Source: Anomaloglossus baeobatrachus (taxonomy: Eukaryota > Chordata > Amphibia > Anura > Aromobatidae). From it: 64,000 nt of DNA. The stretch spans positions 126,637,081 through 126,701,080 of the forward strand of contig NC_134364.1 in NCBI RefSeq assembly GCF_048569485.1. The letters are read 5' to 3'. The notes under the pieces are model-generated. The model was not told the DNA's origin. It searched no databases and worked only from the letters and a program-made list of their open reading frames with translations. Made by a program: the position numbers and the translations under genes. This document shows positions 27,801 through 39,800 of this stretch, piece by piece; within the stretch, counting starts at the first letter, position 1; each line of letters begins with the position of its first letter.

Positions 27801-30800
27801 TGAATATATTCAAGTATCTATGTGTTATTATTGGAGACACCCGAATCATGTTGTGATATTATGCTTATTGCATTATGGATTTTACTGTAATTATGCATTT
27901 ATGTATTAATGGCACGATTATGTATCTTATTGTAATCATGTTATATTATTTATGATGTTCTGGTACTATTATCGGAAGATTATTTCTACCGTTTTATCCA
28001 TTTACAGTACATTACAAGCTCTTGGACTCGGCTTCTCCCGTCACCGCCGTGCTCCTGCTCTGTACATTACAAGCTCTTGGACTCGGCTTCTCCCGTCACC
28101 GCCGTGCTCCTGCTCTGTACATTACAAGCTCTTGGACTTGGCTTCTCCCGTCACCGCCGTGCTCCTGCTCTGTACATTACAAGCTCTTGGAATCGGCTTC
28201 TCCCGTCACCGCCGTGCTCCTGCTCTGTACATTACAAGCTCTTGGACTCGGCTTCTCCCGTCACCGCCGTGCTCCTGCTCTGTACATTACAAGCTCTTGG
28301 ACTCGGCTTCTCCCGTCACCGCCGTGCTCCTGCTCTGTACATTACAAGCTCTTGGACTTGGCTTCTCCCGTCACCGCCGTGCTCCTGCTCTGTACATTAC
28401 AAGCTCTTGGACTCGGCTTCTCCCGTCACCGCCGTGCTCCTGCTCTGTACATTACAAGCTCTTGGACTTGGCTTCTCCCGTCACCGCCGTGCTCCTGCTC
28501 TATACATTACAAGCTCTTGGACTCGGCTTCTCCCGTCACCGCCGTGCTCCTGCTCTGTACATTACAAGCTCTTGGACTCGGCTTCTCCCGTCACCGCCGT
28601 GCTCCTGCTCTGTACATTACAAGCTCTTGGACTCGGCTTCTCCCGTCACCGCCGTGCTCCTGCTCTGTACATTACAAGCTCTTGGACTCGGCTTCTCCCG
28701 TCACCGCCGTGCTCCTGCTCTGTACATTACAAGCTCTTGGACTCGGCTTCTCCCGTCACCGCCGTACTCCTGCTCTGTACATTACAAGCTCTTGGACTCG
28801 GCTTCTCCCGTCACCGCCGTGCTCCTGCTCTGTACATTACAAGCTCTTGGACTCGGCTTCTCCCGTCACCGCCGTACTCCTGCTCTGTACATTACAAGCT
28901 CTTGGACTCGGCTTCTCCCGTCACCGCCGTGCTCCTGCTCTGTACATTACAAGCTCTTGGACTTGGCTTCTCCCGTCACCGCCGTACTCCTGCTCTGTAC
29001 ATTACAAGCTCTTGGACTCGGGTTCTCCCGTCACCGCTGTGCTCCTGCTCTGTACATTACATGCTCATGGACTCGGCTTCTCCCGTCACCGCCGTACTCC
29101 TGCTCTGTACATTACATGCTCATGGACTCGGCTTCTCCCGTCACCGCCGTACTCCTGCTCTGTACATTACATGCTCATGGACTCGGCTTCTCCCGTCACC
29201 GCCGTGCTCCTGCTCTGTACATTACAAGCTCTTGGACTCGGCTTCTCCCGTCACCGCAGTGCTCCTGCTCTGTACATTACATGCTCATGGACTCGGCTTC
29301 TCCCGTCACCGCCGTGCTCCTGCTCTGTACATTACAAGCTCTTGGACTCGGCTTCTCCCGTCACCGCTGTGCTCCTGCTCTGTACATTACATGCTCATGG
29401 ACTCGGCTTCTCCCGTCACCGCCGTACTCCTGCTCTGTACATTACATGCTCATGGACTCGGCTTCTCCCGTCACCGCCGTGCTCCTGCTCTGTACATTAC
29501 ATGCTCATGGACTCGGCTTCTCCCGTCACCGCCGTGCTCCTGCTCTGTACATTACAAGCTCTTGGACTCGGCTTCTCCCGTCACCGCAGTGCTCCTGCTC
29601 TGTACATTACATGCTCATGGACTCGGCTTCTCCCGTCACCGCCGTGCTCCTGCTCTGTACATTACAAGCTCTTGGACTCGGCTTCTCCCGTCACCGCTGT
29701 GCTCCTGCTCTGTACATTACATGCTCATGGACTCGGCTTCTCCCGTCACCGCCGTACTCCTGCTCTGTACATTACATGCTCATGGACTCGGCTTCTCCCG
29801 TCACCGCCGTACTCCTGCTCTGTACATTACATGCTCATGGACTCGGCTTCTCCCGTCACCGCCGTACTCCTGCTCTGTACATTACATGCTCATGGACTCG
29901 GCTTCTCCCGTCACCGCCGTGCTCCTGCTCTGTACATTACAAGCTCTTGGACTCGGCTTCTCCCGCCACCGCCGTGTTCCTGCTCTGTACATTACAAGCT
30001 CTTGGACTCGGCTTCTCCCGTCACCGCCGTGCTCCTGCTCTGTACATTACATGCTCATGGACTCGGCTTCTCCCGTCACCGCCGTGCTCCTGCTCTGTAC
30101 ATTACAAGCTCTTGGACTTGGCTTCTCCCGTCACCGCCGTGCTCCTGCTCTGTACATTACATGCTCTTGGACTCGGGTTCTCCCGTCACCGCCGTACTCC
30201 TGCTCTGTACATTACAAGCTCTTGGACTTGGCTTCTCCCGTCACCGCCGTGCTCCTGCTCTGTACATTACATGCTCATGGACTCGGGTTCTCCCGTCACC
30301 GCCGTGCTCCTGCTCTGTACATTACAAGCTCTTGGACTCGGCTTCTCCCGTCACCGCCGTGCTCCTGCTCTGTACATTACAAGCTCTTGGACTCTGCTTC
30401 TCCCGTCACCGCCGTACTCCTGCTCTGTACATTACAAGCTCTTGGACTCGGGTTCTCCCGTCACCACCGTGCTCCTGCTCTGTACATTACAAGCTCTTGG
30501 ACTCTGCTTCTCCCGTCACCGCCGTGCTCCTGCTCTGTACATTACAAGCTCTTGGACTCGGCTTCTCCCGTCACCGCCGTGCTCCTGCTCTGTACATTAC
30601 AAGCTCTTGGACTCGGCTTCTCCCGTCACCGCCGTGCTCCTGCTCTGTACATTACAAGCTCTTGGACTCGGCTTCTCCCGTCACAGCCGTGCTCCTGCTC
30701 TGTACATTACAAGCTCTTGGACTCGGCTTCTCCCGCCACCGCCGTGCTCCTGCTCTGTACATTACAAGCTCTTGGACTCGGCTTCTCCCGTCACAGCCGT

Positions 30801-33800
30801 GCTCCTGCTCTGTACATTACAAGCTCTTGGACTCGGCTTCTCCCGCCACCGCCGTGCTCCTGCTCTGTACATTACAAGCTCTTGGACTCGGCTTCTCCCG
30901 TCACCGCCGTGCTCCTGCTCTGTACATTACATGCTCATGGACTCGGCTTCTCCTGTCACCGCCGTGCTCCTGCTCTGTACATTACAAGCTCTTGGACTCG
31001 GCTTCTCCCGTCACCGCCGTGCTCCTGCTCTGTACATTACAAGCTCTTGGACTCGGCTTCTCCCGTCACCGCCGTGCTCCTGCTCTGTACATTACAAGCT
31101 CTTGGACTCGGCTTCTCCCGTCACCGCCGTGCTCCTGCTCTGTACATTACAAGCTCTTGGACTCGGCTTCTCCCGTCACCGCCGTGCTCCTGCTCTGTAC
31201 ATTACAAGCTCTTGGACTCGGCTTCTCCCGTCACCGCCGTGCTCCTGCTCTGTACATTACAAGCTCTTGGACTCGGCTTCTCCCGTCACCGCCGTGCTCC
31301 TGCTCTGTACATTACAAGCTCTTGGACTCGGGTTCTCCCGTCACCGCCGTGCTCCTGCTCTGTACATTACAAGCTCTTGGACTCGGGTTCTCCCGTCACC
31401 GCCGTGCTCCTGCTCTGTACATTACAAGCTCTTGGACTCGGCTTCTCCCGTCACCGCCGTGCTCCTGCTCTGTACATTACAAGCTCTTGGACTCGGCTTC
31501 TCCCGTCACCGCCGTGCTCCTGCTCTGTACATTACAAGCTCTTGGACTCGGGTTCTCCCGTCACCGCCGTGCTCCTGCTCTGTACATTACAAGCTCTTGG
31601 ACTCGGCTTCTCCCGTCACCGCCGTGCTCCTGCTCTGTACATTACAAGCTCTTGGACTCGGGTTCTCCCGTCACCGCCGTGCTCCTGCTCTGTACATTAC
31701 AAGCTCTTGGACTCGGGTTCTCCCGTCACCGCCGTGCTCCTGCTCTGTACATTACAAGCTCTTGGACTCGGGTTCTCCCGTCACCGCCGTGCTCCTGCTC
31801 TGTACATTACAAGCTCTTGGACTCGGCTTCTCCCGTCACCGCCGTGCTCCTGCTCTGTACATTACAAGCTCTTGGACTCGGCTTCTCCCGTCACCGCCGT
31901 GCTCCTGCTCTGTACATTACAAGCTCTTGGACTCGGCTTCTCCCGTCACCGCCGTGCTCCTGCTCTGTACATTACAAGCTCTTGGACTCGGCTTCTCCCG
32001 TCACCGCCGTGCTCCTGCTCTGTACATTACAAGCTCTTGGACTCGGGTTCTCCCGTCACCGCCGTGCTCCTGCTCTGTACATTACAAGCTCTTGGACTCG
32101 GGTTCTCCCGTCACCGCCGTGCTCCTGCTCTGTACATTACAAGCTCTTGGACTCGGGTTCTCCCGTCACCGCCGTGCTCCTGCTCTGTACATTACAAGCT
32201 CTTGGACTCGGCTTCTCCCGTCACCGCCGTGCTCCTGCTCTGTACATTACAAGCTCTTGGACTCGGCTTCTCCCGTCACCGCCGTGCTCCTGCTCTGTAC
32301 ATTACAAGCTCTTGGACTCGGCTTCTCCCGTCACCGCCGTGCTCCTGCTCTGTACATTACAAGCTCTTGGACTCGGCTTCTCCCGTCACCGCCGTGCTCC
32401 TGCTCTGTACATTACAAGCTCTTGGACTCGGCTTCTCCCGTCACCGCCGTGCTCCTGCTCTGTACATTACAAGCTCTTGGACTCGGCTTCTCCCGTCACC
32501 GCCGTGCTCCTGCTCTGTACATTACAAGCTCTTGGACTCGGCTTCTCCCGTCACCGCCGTGCTCCTGCTCTGTACATTACAAGCTCTTGGACTCGGCTTC
32601 TCCCGTCACCGCCGTGCTCCTGCTCTGTACATTACAAGCTCTTGGACTCTGCTTCTCCCGTCACCGCCGTGCTCCTGCTCTGTACATTACAAGCTCTTGG
32701 ACTCGGCTTCTCCCGTCACCGCCGTGCTCCTGCTCTGTACATTACAAGCTCTTGGACTCGGCTTCTCCCGTCACCGCCGTGCTCCTGCTCTGTACATTAC
32801 AAGCTCTTGGACTCGGCTTCTCCCGTCACCGCCGTGCTCCTGCTCTGAACATTACAAGCTCTTGGACTCGGCTTCTCCCGTCACCGCCGTGCTCCTGCTC
32901 TGTACATTACAAGCTCTTGGACTCGGCTTCTCCCGTCACCGCCGTGCTCCTGCTCTGTACATTACAAGCTCTTGGACTCGGCTTCTCCCGTCACCGCTGT
33001 GCTCCTGCTCTGTACATTACAAGCTCTTGGACTCGGCTTCTCCCGTCACCGCCGTGCTCCTGCTCTGTACATTACAAGCTCTTGGACTCGGGTTCTCCCG
33101 TCACCGCCGTGCTCCTGCTCTGTACATTACAAGCTCTTGGACTCGGCTTCTCCCGTCACCGCCATGCTCCTGCTCTGTACATTACAAGCTCTTGGACTCG
33201 GCTTCTCCCGTCACCGCCGTGCTCCTGCTCTGTACATTACAAGCTCTTGGACTCAGCTTCTCCCGTCTGCGCTGTGCTCCTGCTCTGTACATTACAAGCT
33301 CTTGGACTCGGCTTCTCCCGTCACCGCCGTGCTCCTGCTCTGTACATTACAAGCTCTTGGACTCGGCTTCTCCCGTCACCGCCGTGCTCCTGCTCTGTAC
33401 ATTACAAGCTCTTGGACTCTGCTTCTCCCGTCACCGCCGTGCTCCTGCTCTGTACATTACAAGCTCTTGGACTCGGCTTCTCCCGTCACCGCCGTGCTCC
33501 TGCTCTGTACATTACAAGCTCTTGGACTCGGCTTCTCCCGTCACCGCTGTGCTCCTGCTCTGTACATTACAAGCTCTTGGACTCGGCTTCTCCCGTCACC
33601 GCCGTGCTCCTGCTCTGTACATTACAAGCTCTTGGACTCGGCTTCTCCCGTCACCGCCGTGCTCCTGCTCTGTACATTACAAGCTCTTGGACTCGGCTTC
33701 TCCCGTCACCGCCGTGCTCCTGCTCTGTACATTACAAGCTCTTGGACTCGGCTTCTCCCGTCACCGCCATGCTCCTGCTCTGTACATTACAAGCTCTTGG

Positions 33801-36800
33801 ACTCGGCTTCTCCCGTCACCGCCGTACTCCTGCTCTGTACATTACATGCTCTTGGACTCGGGTTCTCCCGTCACCGCCGTACTCCTGCTCTGTACATTAC
33901 ATGCTCTTGGACTCGGGTTCTCCCGTCACCGCCGTGCTCCTGCTCTGTACATTACATGCTCTTGGACTCGGGTTCTCCCGTCACCGCCATGCTCCTGCTC
34001 TGTACATTACAAGCTCTTGGACTCGGGTTCTCCCGTCACCGCCGTGCTCCTGCTCTGTACATTACAAGCTCTTGGACTCGGGTTCTCCCGTCACCGCCGT
34101 GCTCCTGCTCTGTACATTACATGCTCTTGGACTCGGGTTCTCCCGTCACCGCCGTACTCCTGCTCTGTACATTACATGCTCTTGGACTCGGGTTCTCCCG
34201 TCACCGCCGTGCTCCTGCTCTGTACATTTTAGTGTTATGAAAACTGAGAATTATTTCTATTACATTTATTTGCTGTGATTTTTACCTTTTATTTGTAAGT
34301 TAAGTGTGTGTCCGCATTTATCCAGTAGGATTTGGTCCAGCAGCGAATCACCTAATAACAAATGACAGATGAGTGATTTGTTTCAGTACAGACATCATCA
34401 GTGCAGGGGGCACAAATATAAGTAACATGCAGTGATCAGAGCAAGGGGCTGGATCTAAGACAAACAAAAAACAGCAGAGACCACGTGCACCCACTAATGA
34501 CCAAGGTTAACTGATTTAGACTATTTGGGATTTGTTTTTGTTATTACTAGATCAGAACTTACCAATTTCTGTAGAATGCACTGTAGTTGGCACTCACTTT
34601 ATGTGGAGCTCTGTGGCACTCACTGTAGGGGTATTCTTCCCTGTGTAACACTATAGCACTCACTGCAATGGTGGCGCTCACTTTAATTGTGGCACTCACT
34701 TTATGTAGAGCTCTGTGGCTCTCACTGTATTGGTGGCACTCACTGTGGAGCTCTGTGGCACTTAGTGTAGGGGTACCTCTCACTGTGCAGCTCTGTGGCG
34801 CTCATTGTAGTGGTGGCATTCACTGTGGAGCTCTGTGGCACTCACTTTAGGGGTACCGCTCACTGTGTAACTCTATAGCACTCACTGTAATGGTGGCACT
34901 CGCTGTAAATATGGCACTCACTTAATGTGGAGCTCTTTTGGCTCTCACTGCAGTGGTGGCACTCACTGTAGGGGTACCTCTCACTGTGCAGCTCTGTGGC
35001 ATGCACTGTAATGGTGACGCTCACTGTAAATATTTGATTCACTTTATGTGGAGCTCTGTGGCTCTCACTGTAGTAGTAGCAATGACTGTGGAGCTCTGTG
35101 GGGTATTGTAGGGGTACCTCTCACTGTGCAGCTCTGTGGCATGCACTGTAATGGTGGCACTCACTGTATGTGGCGCTCGTGTGATGCCCCTGGACTATCA
35201 GGTCATCACAGGGTATTGCACAATTTTCCTTTCCGTGCACTATCCATCTCCTCCTTGGTTCCAGGTGCCACCTAATGATGTTGCAAACACCAGCATGCAA
35301 ATCTCATTCACACACACACCAGTGGGTAGGTCCATTGGAGAAAGGGCCGCCCACCTTAGAGTCAGGCAGACGGGTGGGAGGTGACAGGGCAGTCATCAGC
35401 AGGGGAGCAAGGAGAGTAGTAGCTCTCAAGTAGCTCTCAGGGAGAGAGCAGGCTGGAGAGTTGGAGCTCCCAGGACAGCGAGGCAGCAGCCCTCAGAGTG
35501 TGAGGGGCTGAGTTGTAAAAGCTCCCAGAAGGTCGGACTAGACTGGAACACACCAAGCAATATCATTGGGAACGGTCACTTGGACGAGCTCCCCTCCTCA
35601 GCGGCAGCGGTACTACTGGACTTTTGGTTTAATTACAATCTGTGTGTTTACTGACCTTCCAAAGCAGCACCAGCTCATCCAGCACCACCACTACTAACTG
35701 TGAGTTCCCTGCTCCCTGCCTTCCAACCCCCTTGCATTTAACGGCACTCCCTTACCATCACCGAGCCCCGGGGCATCCCCCTACCCGTGGAGGGAGTCTA
35801 ACACCTGTCTGCCCACTCCATAACCCCTAGGTACTCTCAGCTGCAGCGGTGGTACTCCACCTTACCACACACCACGGGTGGCGTCACGAACTTTAGACAC
35901 TATCCTCTGTAAATACTCCCTTAATTTGAGTGGCCGCATGACCCCCGGGTTCGGAGACCCCTCGAGCCACCGCGGATCTGGATCCGAGCAGCCCGGCTGC
36001 TGTCACGGGGGTGGTACACTCGCATTAAGTGTTCCCCAGCCTATGGCTGAGAGTCCCTGAGTATTTAAGGCACCTTCACCTGTAGGGAGATACCTGAGCA
36101 GTTAGGTTCCTAGGGTTCCTGTTCCTGCTGGTACTCTACTCTGGTGTTGCTATCCCATTTTGTCATTCTCCGATTCCGCCTCCGGCTGATTGATCCAGTC
36201 CTGTCCTATCAGTCTCCAGCACCTGTCCCGTCCCACCTTTCTCCAGTTCCTGGTCCCATCCTGCCTGTCTTTTGAACATACTCTGTCCAGTCAGCCTCCT
36301 CTACCCGCTCCTTCCTGTCTGCCCTCCGTACCTGCGTCCCTGACTTCTGGGTCAGCTGCTGCAGTACCAGGGACTGCCCTGGACTGGTACCTGGTGTCTG
36401 CCGGTGGCCCAGTCCCTCCTCACCATCAGAGGCTCTGGTGAAAACCCAGTAGGCACTTAGTCACGGCCCCCAGGGTAAGCTCAGTCCATGGCACAATGGG
36501 TCCACACCCGCTAACGTGACCATTATTAATGACTGACATTTCATATACAATGTTATTGGGATGCCAGTCACTATATGGGTTAGTCGTAATTCATGATAGT
36601 CAAACGTTCCAGGGTCAGGTACCAGGAGATCGTTTTAAGATTAAGGGGCTAGGCAGAGGCGTAGTCAGGTCACAGTCCGGAGTCAGAAAACCTGGGGGTC
36701 CAGAGCAGAAGAACAAGGCACTAGGATGGTCAAAAAATGGCAATGGTCAGGCAGCAAAAGATTATTTCCCAGAGCCCAGATACAAGAGGCCAACTAGCAC

Positions 36801-39800
36801 AACTGAACTGAAGAGTAAAGCTGTGAGTGTTCGGGGGCGGACCGCTCCGCTAAATAGCCGGGCCATCACACCGAACAGGACACACCGGGAAAACCTAGGA
36901 CCTCCCACCAGTCTCTGATTGGACGGCTGAGCTGTCACTGAACACATCACGCTACTTCTCTAGATCGGTCAATTGAGCTGTCAATCAACATACTGACAGC
37001 TCAGCACACCCGGCATCTATAGTGCAGCAGTCATCTATTGCGTGTCGGCTACCTCTGTGCCGGAGCTCATCCAGTACCGCGTCCAGGCCGGGGGATGGGT
37101 GCCTCTTATGTAACGCATAGAGACTGATCCAAAATCCAATCACAGCTTCTTTCCTTCCAGAGCCAATATCATTCAGTAACGTTCGGGCTAATTTTTTTCT
37201 GTCATTTTCCAGACACCGGTATCTCTAAAACAAAAGCAAGATCCCACATAAGGGTTATTATACAGAGACAATGGATAGCAAAGCGTTAACACACACATCA
37301 TGTCTGTCTGTATAGTCCAGAGAAAGATGGATATAGTGAATGGGGAGAAGCAGTAAGACACGCTACAGCTCAGAAGTTTAGGGCCACTTAGATAGTTCCT
37401 TATTTTTGAAAGAAAAGCACATTTGTTTTCAATGAAACTAACATTAAATTAAACAGAAATCCCCTCTATACATTGTTATGTGGTAAATGACTATTCTCGC
37501 TGCAAACGTCTGATTTTAATGCAATGTCTTCATAGGTGTATAGAGGCCCATTTCCAACAACCCCCACTCCAGTGTTCTAATGGTACATTGTGTTTGCTAA
37601 CTGTGCTGGAAGGCTAATGGATGTTTAGAAATCCCTTGAAAACCCTTGTGCAGGTATGTTAGCACAGCTGAAAACAGTTCTGCTGATTAGAGAAGCTATA
37701 AAACTGACCTTCCTTTGAGCTAGTTGAGAATCTGGAGCATTACATTTGTTGGTTCCATTCAACTCTCAAAATGGCCAGAAAAAGAGAACTTTCATGTGAA
37801 ACTCAACAGTCTATTCTTGTTCTTAGAAACAAAGGATATTCCATGCAAGAAACTGAAGAATTCCTACAACGGTGTGTACTACTCCCTTCAGAGGAGAGCA
37901 CAAATAGGCTCTAACGAGAGTAGAAAGAAGTGTGAGGCCGCTCTGCACAACTGACAACAAGACAAGTACATTACAGTCTCTAGTGTGAGAAATCCACGCC
38001 TCACAGGTCCTCAACTGGCAGCTTCATTAAATAGTACTTGCCAAACACCAGTGTCAACGTCTACAGTGAAGAGGAGACTCCGGGATGCCGGCCTTCAGGG
38101 CAGAGAGGCAAAGAAAAAGCCATATCTGAGACTGGCTAATAACAGGAAAAGATTAATATGGGCAAAAGAACACAGACATTGGACAAAGGAAGATTGGAAA
38201 AAGTGTTATGGACAGATGAATCCAAGTGTGAGGTGTTTGGATCACACAGAAGAACATTTGTGAGACGCAGAACTACTGAAAAGAGGCTGGAAGAATGCCT
38301 GACGCCATCTGTCAACCATGGTGGAGGAAATGTGATGGTCTGGGGTTGCTTTGGTGCTGGGAGATTTGTACAATATAAAAGGTGTAGTGGGTGGGCCTAC
38401 CCCCTACTAGTTTAGCATAGTTACCCGGCATTGTGATTATTAAAAGTGTTGATTTTTATTATTGTATATGATGTGTTAGGGCACCCCCCTAGTGGCCGGG
38501 TGGGACGGCTGTTGCCACCGGGGAGGAGGAGTCGGCCGGATATCTAGGCAAGGTCTGAATGTGTGTGCAGAGAGAGAATCCGGGGCAGCGGAGAGTGCAC
38601 ATCTGCAGCGGCAAGTGTGATTGTGTGAGCGGACCATCAAGGGACACCGGAGATAAGGAGGTGAACGCAACCTCAAAGCCTATTCTGCCGGTGTGGGTCC
38701 GGTGTATGCTTGGCTGAAGAGTGGAAGCCCGTAGGAAGTGGAGTACTTTGGGCATATTCCCACCAGAGGGTGCGTTCGGGCAGGGTGTCCCCAGCTCCAC
38801 TAATATTGCCGGAATCTGCTGCCCGGAGTGTTTTATCTTGGTGAATAAATGTCGTTTTTATTGCATCTGGACTTTTGCCTGCAGCCTTTTTGTGCATCGG
38901 CCGATGAAGACACCGACATACACTCTCTCAACATTAAAGAAGTGATGAAGCCAGGGATGTGCCTTGAATACAGTGCTGCCACGACTACACAGCCAGAGGC
39001 CTCCCAGTCTTGTCACTTCAAGTGGCGTAGTCGGCAGGATACGATTCCCCTGCCAGGAACCCAAGAAGCCGGAGACCAAGTGGTGCCGAGTGCACCGTCT
39101 CCGGGCTATGAGAACAGATTTCCAGTCCCATGGTGGGAGGAAGAAGTGCCCAAGGCGTCGGACCGGGCACAAGATGGCGGCAAGATGGCCGTCGTCTGTG
39201 AAGATAACGAGAGCGCGCGAAAAGTTGGCGCCGAAAGAAGAGCCTGGGGCTGGCCGGTGCCGAAGAGAAAGCATGGAGTACTCCGCCCAAAGAGGGGAGG
39301 CGCCAGCTCCAGGGCACGGAAGAAGAAAAAGAAGTACCTCAGCGGAGGAGTCAAGATGATGCGTGAGGCTGGGGGTGGAGTCCGTTTAAGAGCGGGAAAC
39401 GAAGACCCGCCTCCACTCTACCCAGTCTCAGCATTGACGCCGCCGCCGTTACCAGCAAGATTGTCAGGGGCAGCGACGCCTTCACCACCGAGAGGAGCTG
39501 CAGCAGCTGCGCCTGTGGAGCCACCCTACGCCCCTGCGTCCTTCCAGAGGATCCGTCAGCAGCCGGGACAATCCCTGGGGGCATACATCCAGGCCCAAGC
39601 GGAGGAATGGAAGAGGGCCTGGCCCCCAGAGTAAGTCACCACTGCTGATCTGTTGTTTAAGTCCGGCGCCGTTTAGCCGGCAGAAGTTCTTTTAAAGTTT
39701 CACGGGACGAGCTCCCTTCTGTGTGTTTGTACGGGCAGTCGCCCCATCTAAGACCGGGAGCGCTTTTGAAGCCTCCGGGCACCTTCAGCAAAGACCGGGA

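Noticed and set aside
27952-34278. Open frames of 1,608 to 2,108 codons on the plus strand
   Set aside because: They are readings of the 55-bp satellite in three frames; the unit has no stop codon, and no domain, start context or codon preference is present.
34370-34404. Possible fifth hammerhead-like core
   Set aside because: CTGATGA and GAAAC are present but the enclosed stem is poor and the following GCGT is missing; kept only as a weak note.
36190-36441. Serine/proline-rich 83-codon frame as a host exon
   Set aside because: C/T-rich repeat-like sequence without splice sites or domain; on the strand opposite to the NLR.
37724-38415. Tc1 transposase as an active gene
   Set aside because: The readable transposase motifs are spread over several frames with stops and are split by the LTR element.
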